A DNA stretch of 64,000 nucleotides from Labyrinthula sp. Ha (GCA_015227615.1 JAALGZ010000010.1:1302001-1366000); one strand, 5' to 3'. Shown: positions 33,452-46,004, counted from the first letter of the stretch. The notes: generated by a model from the letters alone, not told the origin. Numbers and translations: made by a program.

Positions 33452-34585
33452 CTAAAATTGGTTTTTCTTTAGTTCTAAGTGTATAGCTTCATAGGCACTC
33501 AGCGTCTCAATCCATTCGTTTTGAGCGAAATATTGAGACGCAGTTCTTACCTCTACTGCCCTTTCCTTTGCTAAAATACGTGTAATCATGGTACATGTCA
33601 TAGTATTCTTACATGCATGGAATCCAGTTTTATCAGGTTTTTCCGCCATTCCTACTTTTATGATGACTGCAAACTTATCGTTCCTATAGAGAGCTGTTAT
33701 AACGAAAGTACAAGGCATGACTCCCTTTGATCTAAGGAAAGCAATTGAAACAGCCTGGAAGTCAAATGAAACTTGTTTCAGCTCAGGAGGGTAATAGAAA
33801 GGAACAGTTCTTGTATCAATATCAACCACGTCATATACAATTCCATCCCACCAACTATCTCTAAACGCGCACACCTGGTTCTTATTGTATCTCCAAACAT
33901 TATAGACTGTATCCGCGTATTCTAAAAAATCGACATCCTCTACTTTGAATGTGTACCAGAAGCATATTTGTTTTTTCTTATCGACAGCAAGTTGCTTTAA
34001 GCGAATATTTCCATACTTCACTTTCTTATCCTTGATAACTTTGTTTATTTCATCCCTAGCTTTCTTTCGGTTAGGAATTGTCTGGTACTCTTCAGAAAAG
34101 ACGAAAAGCTTTCCATGCTTCGTTACTTTTATTTCACTAAATAGCTTAAAAGATTTCTTAAAAGTCCAATCTAAATTTCGTTGGAAACTCTCTGTTTCAA
34201 AATAGTTTGAATATTGCCCAAGCATAGCAAACTTTCCAATAATAATACTCTGTGCTTTATATTTTAGCACTTCAGAGCGAAGGATCTCATTTTGCTTCAT
34301 AAGATATGGATCTAACCAGAAAGTGGGTTCTTGGGAATATCTTCTTTCTAAAATTTTCTCTAAGTTACTAAGATTTTCTTGTTGCAGGTGTAATTTCTTC
34401 AGTTCTTGAGTAAGATAAATATTTCTGGCAACTTTGTCTGTATAATTTTGCGTCATTTTTTTTCTGTAATTTTGCATTGCTCTATTCATATACTCCCTTC
34501 TTTCTGATTTAGTCCATGTTACCACTGGTTTGAAATCAGCTTCCAACAAAGAACCGCGTTCATATAACTTTTCCCCGAAGTCCAT
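33452..34585 (-). CDS. bZIP-like protein with an uncharacterised C-terminal domain
   Basis: 377 residues from ATG 34585. Residues ~25-50 are basic (TKSERREYMNRAMQNYRKKM) and run into a Leu-spaced helix (LTQELKKLHLQQENLSNLEKILERR, to ~85), a layout resembling a bZIP basic region and zipper, though not a canonical N-x7-R match. The remaining ~280 residues are globular, with aromatic-rich segments (QICFWYTFKVEDVDFLEYADTVYNVWRY; DSWWDGIVYDVVD; VSIAFLRSKGVMPCTFVITALYRN). The arrangement recalls bZIP plus START-like proteins known from oomycetes and some algae, but that is a resemblance of layout only. It is flanked by the gene desert and a dead LINE, with no neighbour to suggest a pathway. No intron is visible. 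Confidence 0.65.
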   Translation of the reverse strand: MDFGEKLYERGSLLEADFKPVVTWTKSERREYMNRAMQNYRKKMTQNYTDKVARNIYLTQELKKLHLQQENLSNLEKILERRYSQEPTFWLDPYLMKQNEILRSEVLKYKAQSIIIGKFAMLGQYSNYFETESFQRNLDWTFKKSFKLFSEIKVTKHGKLFVFSEEYQTIPNRKKARDEINKVIKDKKVKYGNIRLKQLAVDKKKQICFWYTFKVEDVDFLEYADTVYNVWRYNKNQVCAFRDSWWDGIVYDVVDIDTRTVPFYYPPELKQVSFDFQAVSIAFLRSKGVMPCTFVITALYRNDKFAVIIKVGMAEKPDKTGFHACKNTMTCTMITRILAKERAVEVRTASQYFAQNEWIETLSAYEAIHLELKKNQF

Positions 34586-34939
34586 ATCAATATCCCTTAT
34601 GGTTAGGCTGAAAATCAGTTAAATGAGACTGGAAAACTTCCCTGAAATTTAAATTTATATTATATACAAACTATATTAGCGAAGGCTTCTTCAAGACGTC
34701 AAGTTCTTTCTCTTCTTTGGTCGGAACACTTGTAAACGGTTAGTTTGGGAATGGGTGCGGATTTTTTAATCCAGTCAGAAAATCCTCCTGATCTGATTGG
34801 TCCGAACAAATTCCCAAAATTAAAAATCTTTGGGTAGAAAATAAATGACACAAGTTGTTCATGAGATTGAGTCTACGTCAACTCAGCGCCTCCAGGAGCT
34901 CCAAGACTCCGCGAGCCGTCGAAAAGTGAACATTTAAGT
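34586..34939. other. Spacer between the bZIP-like gene and the LINE relic
   Basis: About 350 bp. It includes the promoter side of the minus-strand gene and perhaps the remnant 5' end of the LINE; the sequence around 34880-34920 is richer in C and G than its surroundings. No coding signature was seen. Confidence 0.45.
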
Positions 34940-37900
34940 ACTTTCGCTCAATGTTGGCGGTCTTGCTCAATGCAAACTCTCTACAATAGTAATATTCACT
35001 TACGAACTTCCATCCCTAATGATCTTTATTCAAGAAGTTGAACAGAATGTTGTTGAAAGACTTGAGAAAGCAAACAAAAACGACAACCACAGCAGAAAAG
35101 GAAGGTGATTTGTATCAAAATCCAACTCCAGTTCCACTGGAGTAGCTATTTTTGTGTGCCAGGAGCTCCTTCCGGATGTAGCTGACACCTACAGAGTGAG
35201 CGACAGGATCCTAGCTGTCAAGATCAGGTCAAGCAACAACAGAAAACTTATTTTAGTAAACGTGTCCGCACCCCAAAATGAACTACCGATCCAGGAAAAC
35301 AAAAAATTCTTAGGAAAGCTACAAGAAAAGGTAATGAAGAAAGTCAACAAGAGGATATTAATAGTTATTGTAGGTGATTGGAATATCCAGGCCAAGAAAA
35401 CATAGATCGATGACAGTAACAAGTATGGATTTTCCTCCAGAAGCAACAGAAATGACAAAATGCTGGAAGAATTTATACTCAAGAACACGATGGACATAGT
35501 TAATCACAGGTTGAAGATAGGAAAGATAGGATCCAGAAGATACGCAACCTTCAAACAATGGAATGAACAGACAAGATAATCAGAACTAGACTTCTTTGTC
35601 ACCAACAAACCCGCAGCAATCATATCATCTAAAGTAAACAGAAAGATCAACAAAGTCACCTGGCTGCATGAACCAAAAGACCACATGGGAATACAAATCT
35701 TCATCAACCTCACACCCACAACACCAAGCCTAAAGACAACACAGAAAAGTATGTATCGACCTATTTAAAAACGCGCAGCAAGCAGTTTCACGAAGCTCTA
35801 CACGGTAAATTATAAAATACAAAACTTGATCCCGAAGATGTGAATTACATTCAACTCACAAGGACAATAAGGGAAGAAGTAAGAGAGCTGGTTCCGCAAA
35901 AGAAACGTAAAGACTTTCACCGAAGAAACTCTCCAGAAAGCCTTGAATTTAGCAAACACAAAAGACAAAGATGTGGTACGACTTCAAAGGAAGAAAGAAA
36001 AAGGATGTCCATAGAAATCAGTAATGCTGCAGTTGCAGAAAGGAATGTGTAGTTGGACGAAATCTGCACAGAAATCGACACAAACTTCAATACCAACAAC
36101 TCCCGTCAAGTATATACAATAAGAAAAATGTTCTAGAGAAAGAAATATAACTTCGAGAGAATAACTAAAGATAGTCAAGTTAATACCGTATCGGCATAAA
36201 AAAGACTGAAGATATTGCAGGAACATATTCATGCGACCCGAAAATATCCAACTCATTGACCACAAAATATAGCTGCAGAAGAAATACAACATTACCACAG
36301 ACAATTCAACTTGAACTTCCAAACCGGCTCCACAGTTTCACGCAACACTCCAAGCAAAGAAAAAAAATATCGATATCCTAAAAGCAATCAAAAACAAGAA
36401 AGTCAGCGAAAATGATGGTGTAGTAAATGGAGTCCTCAAATACTCTAACCAATTCCAAAAAGATCTAATAAAAATTACTCAAAGATTTTTTAGAGAAGGA
36501 AAACTAAATGAAAATTAAGAAGCAGCATTTTGTCAAGGAAAAGTAATATTCTTGTACAAAGGTAAGGGTGAGAAATAAAACCCTTCACCATACAGGCCAA
36601 GAATGTTGCTTCAAATATCTTTCAAAGTTTTAATAAAAATTATCAACTGGCAGCTAGAAAATGTAGTTGAAAAATTACATTCATATAAAACAGGTTTTCG
36701 TAAATATCGTGCCACAACCCACAAGACTGAAATACTGAAATAAATAATTGAGAAAATTGTAACGGAGAACTTTGGACTCAAGGTGCTTTTTACCGTCTTC
36801 AAGTAAACTTTCGGCTCAGTTTCACATAGTTTTATCAGTCTTGCACTTAGGGAACATGGTGTAACTAAATAATTAATAAAAAGATCATGTACCTCTATAG
36901 CTTAGCAAAAGTCAAAGTAGTCGAAGGAGAAAAATAATCCAAAACAACAAGGATCTTAAAAAGAGTTATGCAAGGTGACAGTTTGTCACCAGCCCTATTT
37001 ATCTTGACGTTGAACAGTATTATACATCGCCTAAAAGATATTACATGCGAAAAGTGAATCTACGAAGTGAACAAGTACAAATCTTGGGTTACGCAGACGA
37101 TGTAGTTGCGTTTATTAAAGAGGACTCTCAAGTAATAAATCTTCTCAAAGAACTAGCAAAACTTGAACACATCACGGGTCTGGGAATAAAAATAAACAAA
37201 ATAAAGTTCATGTACATTGAGAAAGTATCTAGGATACAAAAAAATACCTGACGCTTTGATCAATAAACTTCTGTGAAGGTTTAATTGCAAATGATGTGAA
37301 ATTTTTTCCCAACTGCAAGATCCTTGAACTGTTACCGGGCTTCTAGATACTGCGATGGGACAAAGAACCATCCAAGAACAAAGCCCTTGTAGTTCCACGC
37401 GCAGAAGATATATTGACCAGCTTGTTAAGGAAGAAAGTTCTAAATATCGAAGTAAATAACCATACAATACAGAGAAAAACCAAGATGAAGTATCTAGGAG
37501 CAGTCTTTAGCACTTCCGGGATAGATGAAGAAGTAGTCTTGAACAAAATAACGAAAGCAAAGAGTGACCTGAGCCAATTCATCTACCTTCTAAAATCGAC
37601 CATCTTGAATAAGAAAACCAAAAGAAGAATTATCTTGTCACTAGAGCTATCCCCTCTACCATGCAACTGCCAGAACTAGAAAATCACGGTTACTATCAAG
37701 AAAATACTCAATGAACTTTCTAAAAATATAAAAAAGAAAATAGACAACAAGGAGAATATGAACTTCAACCTGTAGGATGGAGACATAAATGTATGTGAAC
37801 CCGCAGAATCAAGAATCCAAGCCTTCAGTGAACAAGAGACTGTGGATGCCCAACTGGACAAAGCACGTGAAACAACTGTTCTAGAACCTGGAACACCACA

Positions 37901-38490
37901 ATATCTCTGGAACAAGCACTTCAGCAAAACATAGTCAGAGAACATCTGCAAAAATATTACGAACCGGTGCTTCCTTACCATAGACCTGCAAATTCAACAT
38001 CAACTTCACGAAATCATAAACATAGCCTAGAAAACAGCACTGTGAGTGGGCGGTTGAGAGGTTCACAACGCCGTGCACCACTGGAATCTTCTCTCACCCA
38101 TCCCACCACACCACCCAGGATAGATGCTGGATGCTCTCTCCTAACCTCAAGCACACCCGACTGACATGGAATTCTCTGCATGTCAAGGAAGAGTACCAAG
38201 AAGCTAGAAAGAGAAAGCCAAGACATAATAAGGACAAGAGAAGCTATCCAACACCAATCTGAAACCCGGGGTCGTCAGAATCTAATAATACACCATCTTC
38301 TTGAACCTGGATGTAGTATAAGAAACTGGGGGCCTTTTAATCGTCGGATCGTGTAACCTTAGTCAAACAGCCTCAAAATTTCATCAATAAGTATATGCCA
38401 CATACAACTGAACAGCTAAAAGATCAATAAGCAACGTAGAAATATCGCAGGGGTTCATAGTCGAGCTTCTGGAACTTGGATGTAGATAAA
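34940..38490 (+). mobile_element. Degenerate non-LTR retrotransposon (LINE): endonuclease and reverse transcriptase remains
   Basis: Translations in shifting frames give a recognisable LINE ORF2. There is an AP-endonuclease start (VLSLNVGGLAQCKL near 34945), GVAIFVCQELLPDV and ILIVIVGDWNIQAK (35140-35400), and ELDFFVTNKPAA (~35590). Reverse transcriptase follows: KNDGVVNGVLKY (~36405), SPYRPRMLLQISFKVLIKIINWQL (~36585-36650), RVMQGDSLSPALFILTLNSI (~36965-37020) and LGYADDVVAFIKED with the catalytic YADD (~37085). Then come KMKYLGAVFSTSG (~37485) and a C-terminal tail to about 38490. At least five in-frame stops and several frameshifts break it, so it is an old, dead copy. No poly-A tail or target-site duplication was identified, so both ends are approximate. 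Confidence 0.85.
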
Positions 38491-41170
38491 AACACGTCTA
38501 GAGAGGAATATATAGCTGAAAACGTAAACCTTGGACAAAAATTTCTGTGAATCATCTAATTGAATGTCTTGAACCATTTGGATTAATATCATCTTGCACC
38601 TGCACCACTGGATCACTCGAACTGACACCTTCTGGTCTTTTACAGTCGTGAGTGTTGTTTTTCTTGTTTTTGGATTGGGATTTTGGGAAATCACAAATTT
38701 TGAAAAATCATTCACAAGATTCAAGACACTATTGGAATAAAAGGGATCCCGCTGCTCAAGAACACCTGTTGATGGAAAAACTTAATTACAACAATAGTTT
38801 CCTGGTAGAGAGCATAGGCAAGACCGCATGCTCGTGCAGGGTTAGATCCTCGGACTCAACTGGCATTACCACGGAACTTCCTTAAAATCTAATCAAATCC
38901 CAAAATTAATTTTACCAGTGACAAAATTTCAAGAGGATTGGGAACAAAGTCAAGCGGATTAAAAGGTACCAAGTTAACAGTAAGAATAAAAAAATTAGAG
39001 TTAACCTGTTTTCGTCTGCTTATTCTATGAAATTATGGCAAATTCTGTATTAAAAAATTAATGCTTGAATTTTGGATTGGCATACTCCTTTAGAGATTGC
39101 TCCATCACTTGGACCTTGAAGAGGTGAGGATACATTTTTATTTTTTTTTCATATCTTAAGTACATATACGTCCAAGTATGTGTAAAATTTAATAAACACA
39201 GGTTTAACTTAAAGCATCAAATATTTTAAGAGCATTATTTTTAGAATATTGAAAGTGAGAAGATTTTGATTTGTGCTGAAGCCAAAATTTAAGAGTTATG
39301 TGCTTTTGACACATCGGAAATTTTTTAGTGCTATAAGAAAACTTTTTCTTTAATTAAAACCCTATTTTGTTTCCTTGCTTAATTTTTTTGACTTCTTGTG
39401 CGATACAAATAAAAAATCTTTGAGTATCACAAGAACATTTATAATATGATGAAATACCTTTGGTTTCCTTGCACCCTCTTCCTGCATGAAAACATTTTTT
39501 GAAATATTATCATGTGGAATTTATTTTCTTTTTTCCGTATTGAAAAATAGCTTGGTCCATTGTGAAAGAGGCTATGAATATATTTCTAATGTTTTCTCAT
39601 GAGAGCATCCAGTCTTAAGCTCTTTTTGTTTTGTAAAGCTTTGTTGTTCTTGAATTTAGCATTGAAATATCTTTTTTGGGTATTCGTTTGCACGATCCGT
39701 TCTGAAAAATAACATCTACATATGCTCTAAATATTATCTCATGGTATAACGTTGAATAGAAGCTTCGATTTAACATTTTACAATTAATTGTATTTTATGT
39801 CAGTGTACTATGAAGCTACTTGCATTTTTTTTTCATTTGTGATTTATTTTTATCGGGTGCTTTTTTGGGTAATCGCTTTGGACAATTAAGTAATTGGGCA
39901 ACTAAGAATTAGAAGTATGTGACTCCAGTGTCAAGAAACTTTATTCATGAAAAAATACTCACTAATCTATTCATAAACTATGGAAAACATATTTAAAAAG
40001 AGAAGTTGAATATGTCTTACTCCGGTAAGATTCGTGCACTGCAAAGTGAGCCCAGGTAATTGCAAATACTTAAGAAATAGTTCTAGGTATCTTGTTGAAT
40101 ATACGCGAGGGTGATGGAATTTAGTTTTTTACTTTTGGGCATTATTATTCACTTCAATCGATTGATTGTACACTAAATCCGGTCAAATAGCGAAAATTTA
40201 TGCTTTGGAAAAATTTTTACATGAACATAAAGGAAAGTATCAAGGGTGCGGTTAAAAAACAACCAGAATCTCAGGAAACGAGAAAAACGTCATCGAGTTA
40301 GTTGAGTGGAACCAAATAAAAGGAATAACCCAACTTAGATGTTTGAAACTTTCGTACAGTTTTTTGGTGCAATATAGATTGGGAAAAAAGAGCACCATAC
40401 AGCTTTATGCTTCATGAAAGATGTAAGAATTTAGTACAATAGATAAAAAACTAAGAATTTGTAGATTGCATTATACTGGAAGTGGTAATTTTACCTTTTA
40501 TTTTAATATTAACCTTGGTTCAAGAATTTCAAATATATATTTTCAAGTTAAAAGTAACAAAAATTAAGAAAATTACAACAAAATTAACGTTAAGCAAAGG
40601 AAGTAGCAAGAGAACTTAGGTGATGAAGAGTTTAAGTTCATTGAAACGATTGGTTTGGCTGATATTTCAGTTATTGTTGCAATTTAATCTTTCATGACTG
40701 CTTTCTATCTCTCTACTTTAATATAGAGCTTATTGTAGATTCATTAGAACAGCTAGAAACGAAGGAAATTTATCTCAATATACCGATATGATTAGATTGA
40801 TGAAGTGTGAAAGAATATACCCCAGCAGGAGATAGATATTTGAACTCTATTACAATAGAGCGACAATGGTTAAACCTATATTACAAGCACTAAATTCTCC
40901 AAAATATCTATAAAGATGCACAAGAAAAACCTACTAGGATTTGATTCAGGTAGATAAAAGAACTATTCTTTCGAAATGACAGTTGTTACAGCTATATGGA
41001 ATTGACGTTAACTATCTTTACTTACTTTTATAGTTTTTTGTCAAGTCGAGTATGAACTCAAGAAACTAGGACTAACTCACTTTTATGTAGTTATTAGTGA
41101 TCGAAGCCCAGTGTTAACTAGGACCACACCAGATCTATGAATCACTCTTATAAGATGTGTTAAGCATTTT
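38491..41170. other. Intergenic, ~2.7 kb, no gene seen
   Basis: AT-rich non-coding sequence after the LINE relic. Short frames only (e.g. 38652-38885), without family signatures. Confidence 0.5.
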
Positions 41171-41189
41171 GCAATCACACTGGGCTCAT

Positions 41190-41340
41190 ATTGAAAGAAT
41201 TTTCAAGTGATGAGCTTCCGCTCTTTATAATTAACATGTCAAAGCTTTTTTTATTGCTTTGATTTAGAATAAGCCCTTGAAACACACCCTCAAAATGTGT
41301 TACATAACCACCAGCAAAAAAATCAAGAAATTTCCTAAAA
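41190..41340. repeat. Probable old fragment of the 42-kb dispersed repeat
   Basis: The stretch around 41218-41320 (CTTTATAA..., TTTTTTTATTG, AGCCCTTGAAA, TGTTACATAACC) aligns loosely, in the same orientation, with 42895-42985 of the repeat (CTTTATAA, TTTTTTATTG, AGCCCTTGAAA, CAGTAACATAACC). Similarity is patchy and the ends are uncertain. Confidence 0.35.
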
Positions 41341-42208
41341 GGATTACTAATAAAGTCAACGATGCTATGCTGGAACCAAGTGGCCATAGTCTAGATATTT
41401 TCACATAACTGGAGTCAAAGGATTGAGGTCTTTAATTCAATGTTGAAAAGAAGGGGTACTAGAAAAAATGCCACAAAAAAAACTGTGGATTAAATTGTAG
41501 AGTATGATTATCAAATAGTTCAAAGTTGTCTGCATGAAATCTTGTTAAACGTAAAAATTTAATCAGGAAGGTATTAGGGGTGTATGAGTAGGTAAACGCC
41601 CTAATGTGTCAAGAATCAAAACATGTATTTTGATATTACCTAATCTTGGACAAGGGAAACTCCAGCTACATCGCTGTAGAACATATTGATCTACAAACAG
41701 TCTATTTCAATCTTCCAGTGTAGGTGCTGTATGTCATTATATATTCAAAATGCCCCTGTTTTATCTGACTTAACTTGAAGCTGTCTTGCAGACACCATGT
41801 GTGTATTAGATACGAAGAGAATCGAAAGTGTATATAACAGTCAACTCTGCATTCTAGATGGAATTTTCATAGACATCACGTCTCTGTTCCTGCTTGGAAA
41901 TAGTGGGAAAGAATAGAAATATCAAGCATAGAAGGATTGAAGTTCTAACCCTATGTATCATTATTCAAGATGTCTAAGGCGCAATCTTACCCATCTGCAA
42001 AGTAAGCGTAACTATTTTTGGCCTGCAAGGAATTATGCATTGAAGCAAGGAAAATTGGTGAATGGTGGAAATAGGCCCATGCAATAGTAATGAAGATACA
42101 AGTTACTCTAAAGAATAATCAAGATGGAGTATTCTTGGATTTTGATTCATCCTTACCATAGGAATCATCAATAAGCTTGAGCACGCCTCGGAAAAGAAAA
42201 CTGAGACT

Positions 42209-43465
42209 CAAAACAGATGAAGGAGGGTCACAGAGTAAGTTGAGCTAATATTTGATGTAGCTTTATGACGTTTTTCTTTTTACTCACCCATACCATTGGA
42301 GTTAGTAGCCTATACAGTGATCTCTAACCCAAACCATATTGAAGGTTCCCACGTACTCATTCAAGCTAAGCTAAGGACTTGATTTAGTTTTTCTTAACAA
42401 AAACACTAGCTGTAGACAGCATCATGGTATTCAATACTGTTCGAAAAACAATCCAAAACCTCTTGTAAAATGAAAAATCCTTTAATTCATTTGACTTCTC
42501 TGTTTGAACAAACCTAACATTCAATTCCTCGTCAATAATATAAGTGAAACTTTTCTCTGAGTAAATTATAGAAACAATGGCCCCATACAAAATATAAGTC
42601 ATTTTTTCAGTGTAAAGTGAAGTTCGAAAGTCCATCCAAATAAAAACCATATTCTTCTTATAGTGCCCCGTATGACCAAAAGCTAAACCTCAAAAGAAAT
42701 AAATCAACAACACAAAAATTATTTAGCATACAAACCTAAGAAAGAAAAGATCTGATCCCTATGCCCCTCGGCAAACTCTTAGACATGTACCTCTTTCAAA
42801 TCCAAAAATAGTACCCAATAACCCTCTCCCATCCAAAAATGCAACACCGCTTGAGCATTTCACATGTACCCATCCAAGAAATATGTCATATTACTTTATA
42901 AAACTTGCTTTAACTTTTTTATTGACTTAATTTTAGCCCTTGAAATGTATTCATTCAGCTAACTAACATCCCAGTAACATAACCTTATGCCATTTCATTC
43001 AGCAAGAACATTGTTGGTGGAGAAAGCGTCATAAAGTTCACACTGTAGCCCCCTTTTTTTCTTAAGTAAATTGCAAAAGCTTTGGAGGATTTGCCTGTTA
43101 TAGTTACTCTTCCAGGTTTTATTTCTTTTTCATCTATTTCTGTATTCTTCATTAGTTTCAGTCTGCTACGTATTTTGGCAAATATTTCTTTTCACACTTA
43201 TCTACTCTGACAAGAAAAGGAGTTTATATCTGTTTCCGACATCTACGTTCCTATTCGCATCCTTTTCCCATTTATGATCATCCTTCACTGGTTTATGTCT
43301 TGAACATTGTCTTTCCTTGCACGTTTGATATCTTGTGGTTCATTTAGAACTTAGCTAGCTCTTTATTTTTTAATTTTTGAAAATCTGTATTGTGGGTAAT
43401 GCAATTAACCTCTGAAAAAATTGAGTGGATACTCCGCAGTAAGAAAAATAACTCGTCCAATTGAG
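42209..43465 (-). repeat. Dispersed repeat, copy A (inverted relative to 62735-64000)
   Basis: The reverse complement of this segment matches 62735-64000 nearly without length change over the first ~930 bp. Position 42209 pairs with 64000 and 43141 with 63066. Identity is very high at the 42.2-42.7-kb side and falls toward 43.4 kb. It carries a minus-strand open frame of ~88 codons (42384-42650) that both copies largely share. No terminal inverted repeats or target duplication were identified, and the repeat may continue past 42209, because the other copy is cut by the window end. The family is unknown. Confidence 0.85.
42384..42650 (-). CDS. Small hypothetical protein inside the dispersed repeat
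   Basis: 88 residues beginning MVFIWMDFRTSLYTEKMTYILYGA and ending TASVFVKKN. The inverted copy at 63606-63824 keeps 72 of these residues with three substitutions, but its upstream part is broken by a stop and the frame restarts at MTYILYGA. Hydrophobic and aromatic residues alternate with charged ones; no domain is recognised. It may be a real small gene carried by the repeat, or a remnant of a larger mobile-element protein. Confidence 0.4.
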   Translation of the reverse strand: MVFIWMDFRTSLYTEKMTYILYGAIVSIIYSEKSFTYIIDEELNVRFVQTEKSNELKDFSFYKRFWIVFRTVLNTMMLSTASVFVKKN

Positions 43466-45060
43466 TCTAGAAGCAAAAGAACTCTTACCGGACCCTCTGG
43501 TCCACGTATCTTACGTTTTGCCCTCACTACTAGAATTAAATATAAAAAGATGAGGAATGAAAGATATTGACCAATATGACAAATATGACCTAAAGATATT
43601 TATAAATAACCAAAATATCATCTACAGTACCTTCTCTGTACTCTAAAATATTTGAACAAAGTTTATATCTGCCTCTATCTCCTGAAGAAACTCATAGAAA
43701 CTTGGTGAATAATACACTTTTTAGTAAGACGTATTACAAAAAAACCTATAGTTTTAAGCTTTTCGTCTAGTCTATAACTGGTATTGCTTTGCTCTGAAAG
43801 TCTAAAGAGCCTTTTTAATTAAACCTTTAGAATCCAGTTAGGCAGACTACACTTTCCTCAAGTGTTTCCTACTTTATCATTTTCTCTAAGTTAGATATAA
43901 AACAAGACTCTTGTGCGAAGCTTAGCAGAATTTTCTTGCTATCGAAAGAGCCGCCTTCTCTGTCTTACTCTTGGTGTTCCAAAATATCTTCAATAGTTTG
44001 AGAGAAAAAGTAAATATTTATGAGATGTTTGCCAAAACATTATAGCTAAGATGTCATAGAAATCATAAAGTAAGAAACGTTAAACTATTTTTTATACCCT
44101 TTTTATGTCCAGTCGTATCCTATATTAGGCTGTAACACATTTCCAGGTGGTGATCAATTTAAACAAGATGGTTCTCTTTCACTCACTCTTAATGCCTCTT
44201 AAACCACACAACGCTAACATAGATAACGGCGTTGATAAAGTTAATTTAGCTCATTTAGAGTTCAGGCATATGATTTTGCTAATTCTATAGATCTAGGAAG
44301 TTTAATTTCTCCATGACTACAAAGGGATACAGTTAGTGGCAAATTAAAAACCTTATGTTGAAGTAACCAATACTTTATTTTAAATTAACATAGGGAATTC
44401 TAAACCTTCACAGTGGAAATAAAAGCTAAAGATAGGTATAACAAAGTCATCAAGTTGGACGGAGTCAAACTAAGTGAGAAGCATTGGTAAGGAGAATACT
44501 TTCAGTCACCTTTTGGGGTCGTGCACTTCACAGTATCTTAGCTTTCAATTTGTATGGGTGTGTCTCCCTTTTCAATAACATGCAAAATGCCTACTAAAAT
44601 CATTCTTTCCCGAAGCGAGAAAATGATAGTTATTGGCGAAATATCAACTTTGTTCAGTACTTATGACGAGTTTCTTGCCAGTTATTCTTTTTAGAAATTT
44701 GGTATTTTCATTACTCCTTTATTACCGTACAACGTTTACAAAAGTTGATTGAACAAAATATTAAAAATGTTTTCATTATAGTGATTTTCTAGTCTAAACA
44801 AGGAAATCGCACCAAAAAGTTTTGTAAACAATTATTGGTGCGTACTACCTTGTTCTTTAAAATTTGAGAACCCTTACTATAATAAAGTATATAAAAGGTA
44901 GTTTACACCAACTTTTAAAGAAGGATTCATAAAAAGTCCGCCTTTAATTATTGTTTTCCCGATTTATTCCCGGATGGTCATTATATCCACTCTTGTCGGG
45001 TAATATTACGCAGGCGGATAAATTAGTCCGATCGGTTCTAATACCCGGAACACTTTGCCG
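43466..45060. other. Intergenic, ~1.6 kb
   Basis: AT-rich and without recognisable genes. The last ~120 bp (44950-45060) are unusually rich in C and G for this window and lie directly upstream of the 45.06-kb gene, so they are probably its promoter or 5' leader. Confidence 0.5.
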
Positions 45061-45822
45061 ATGCCCACTCGGCGAGACACAACGGACAAATATAATAGAA
45101 CAAAACCAAATAAACAACAAAATATGCAACAAATAGAAAGAAGAAACTTTGAAGAAGAGCAAACGGAGCTGCAAAGTGTACCTACTCTGACTGCAAAAGT
45201 AGTGCACTCTCCGCCTAAGTTCCATTTACCAAGACTACTACACAAGAAGTCGAAACGACCTAGTGGAGATTTTAATGAATCGGGACAGCTTACCCAGAAC
45301 TGTTCGGATGAAGGAAATTCATCTGATCAAAACTCAATTCAAATTGAAATTCCTGACGCAGAACCGGTTGGAAAGAGAAAAAGCCATTTCTTTGCTTTAC
45401 TAAAGAATTTGCCACATGCACGAAGCTCCCCAAGAAAGCGAACAACACATCAGAACACTAGTTCAAACTCTTCACAAAATCAAGTTTATAATTCCATTGT
45501 CCAAGATTACGTTTCATGTGAGGAAAATGAGTTCATTCTAAGTAGCTTAAGTCCAGAAGAACGTCAACGAATTGAGTTCGAAGCTGGAAGTCAAAGAGAA
45601 CCTACCCTTCCAACTGTAATTGTCCACCGGCCAATTAGTCTTCCTTTAGATGATAGAGTTGAAGAAACTCAACCAGAAGAAGATGACGATTGGGAACTTT
45701 TTCACAGGTTCATGCCAGATACAACAAGGAATGAAACAGAAACTGATGAACATAGACAAACACCTCCAAGAAGGAATACTAGTCGAAATTTTCACAATGC
45801 CTTTCGTAATTTAGCAGTATAA
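45061..45822 (+). CDS. Hypothetical disordered protein
   Basis: 253 residues from ATG 45061. The composition is dominated by Ser, Asn, Gln, Glu, Arg and Thr, with basic patches (RRDTTDKYNRTKPNKQQN; LHKKSKRPSG; SSPRKRTTHQN) and acidic patches (EETQPEEDDDWELFHRF). No signal peptide, membrane helix or known domain is visible. HSPPKFHLPRLL and NEFILSSLSPEERQRIEFEAG are the most ordered-looking stretches, the latter a likely short helix. It is probably a regulatory or linker protein with short binding motifs. It stands alone, and its 3' end faces the 3' end of the minus-strand gene at 46.0 kb, 182 bp away. Confidence 0.6.
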   Translation: MPTRRDTTDKYNRTKPNKQQNMQQIERRNFEEEQTELQSVPTLTAKVVHSPPKFHLPRLLHKKSKRPSGDFNESGQLTQNCSDEGNSSDQNSIQIEIPDAEPVGKRKSHFFALLKNLPHARSSPRKRTTHQNTSSNSSQNQVYNSIVQDYVSCEENEFILSSLSPEERQRIEFEAGSQREPTLPTVIVHRPISLPLDDRVEETQPEEDDDWELFHRFMPDTTRNETETDEHRQTPPRRNTSRNFHNAFRNLAV

Positions 45823-46004
45823 ATAGTTTTTTTGTTTAGCCATTCATGTTTTGTGTGGTGAAAATAAGTGTAAAAAAATAGTTTTAATATAAAATTTCAC
45901 AATTTAAAACATATTTGCCAAATCTAAACCAATTCATAAAGACATAAATTTCTTATAGTTTACCATACACAAATCGAAAAAATTAGATGAAAGGACACAG
46001 CAAA

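Noticed and set aside
38800-38870. tRNA-like GGTTAGATCC stretch
   Set aside because: No acceptor, D or anticodon arms can be folded around it.
44999-45015. TAATATTAC, the nonanucleotide of geminivirus/CRESS replication origins, upstream of the 45-kb gene
   Set aside because: No complementary arms flank it and no Rep-like gene is near; in AT-rich DNA several chance copies are expected in 64 kb.
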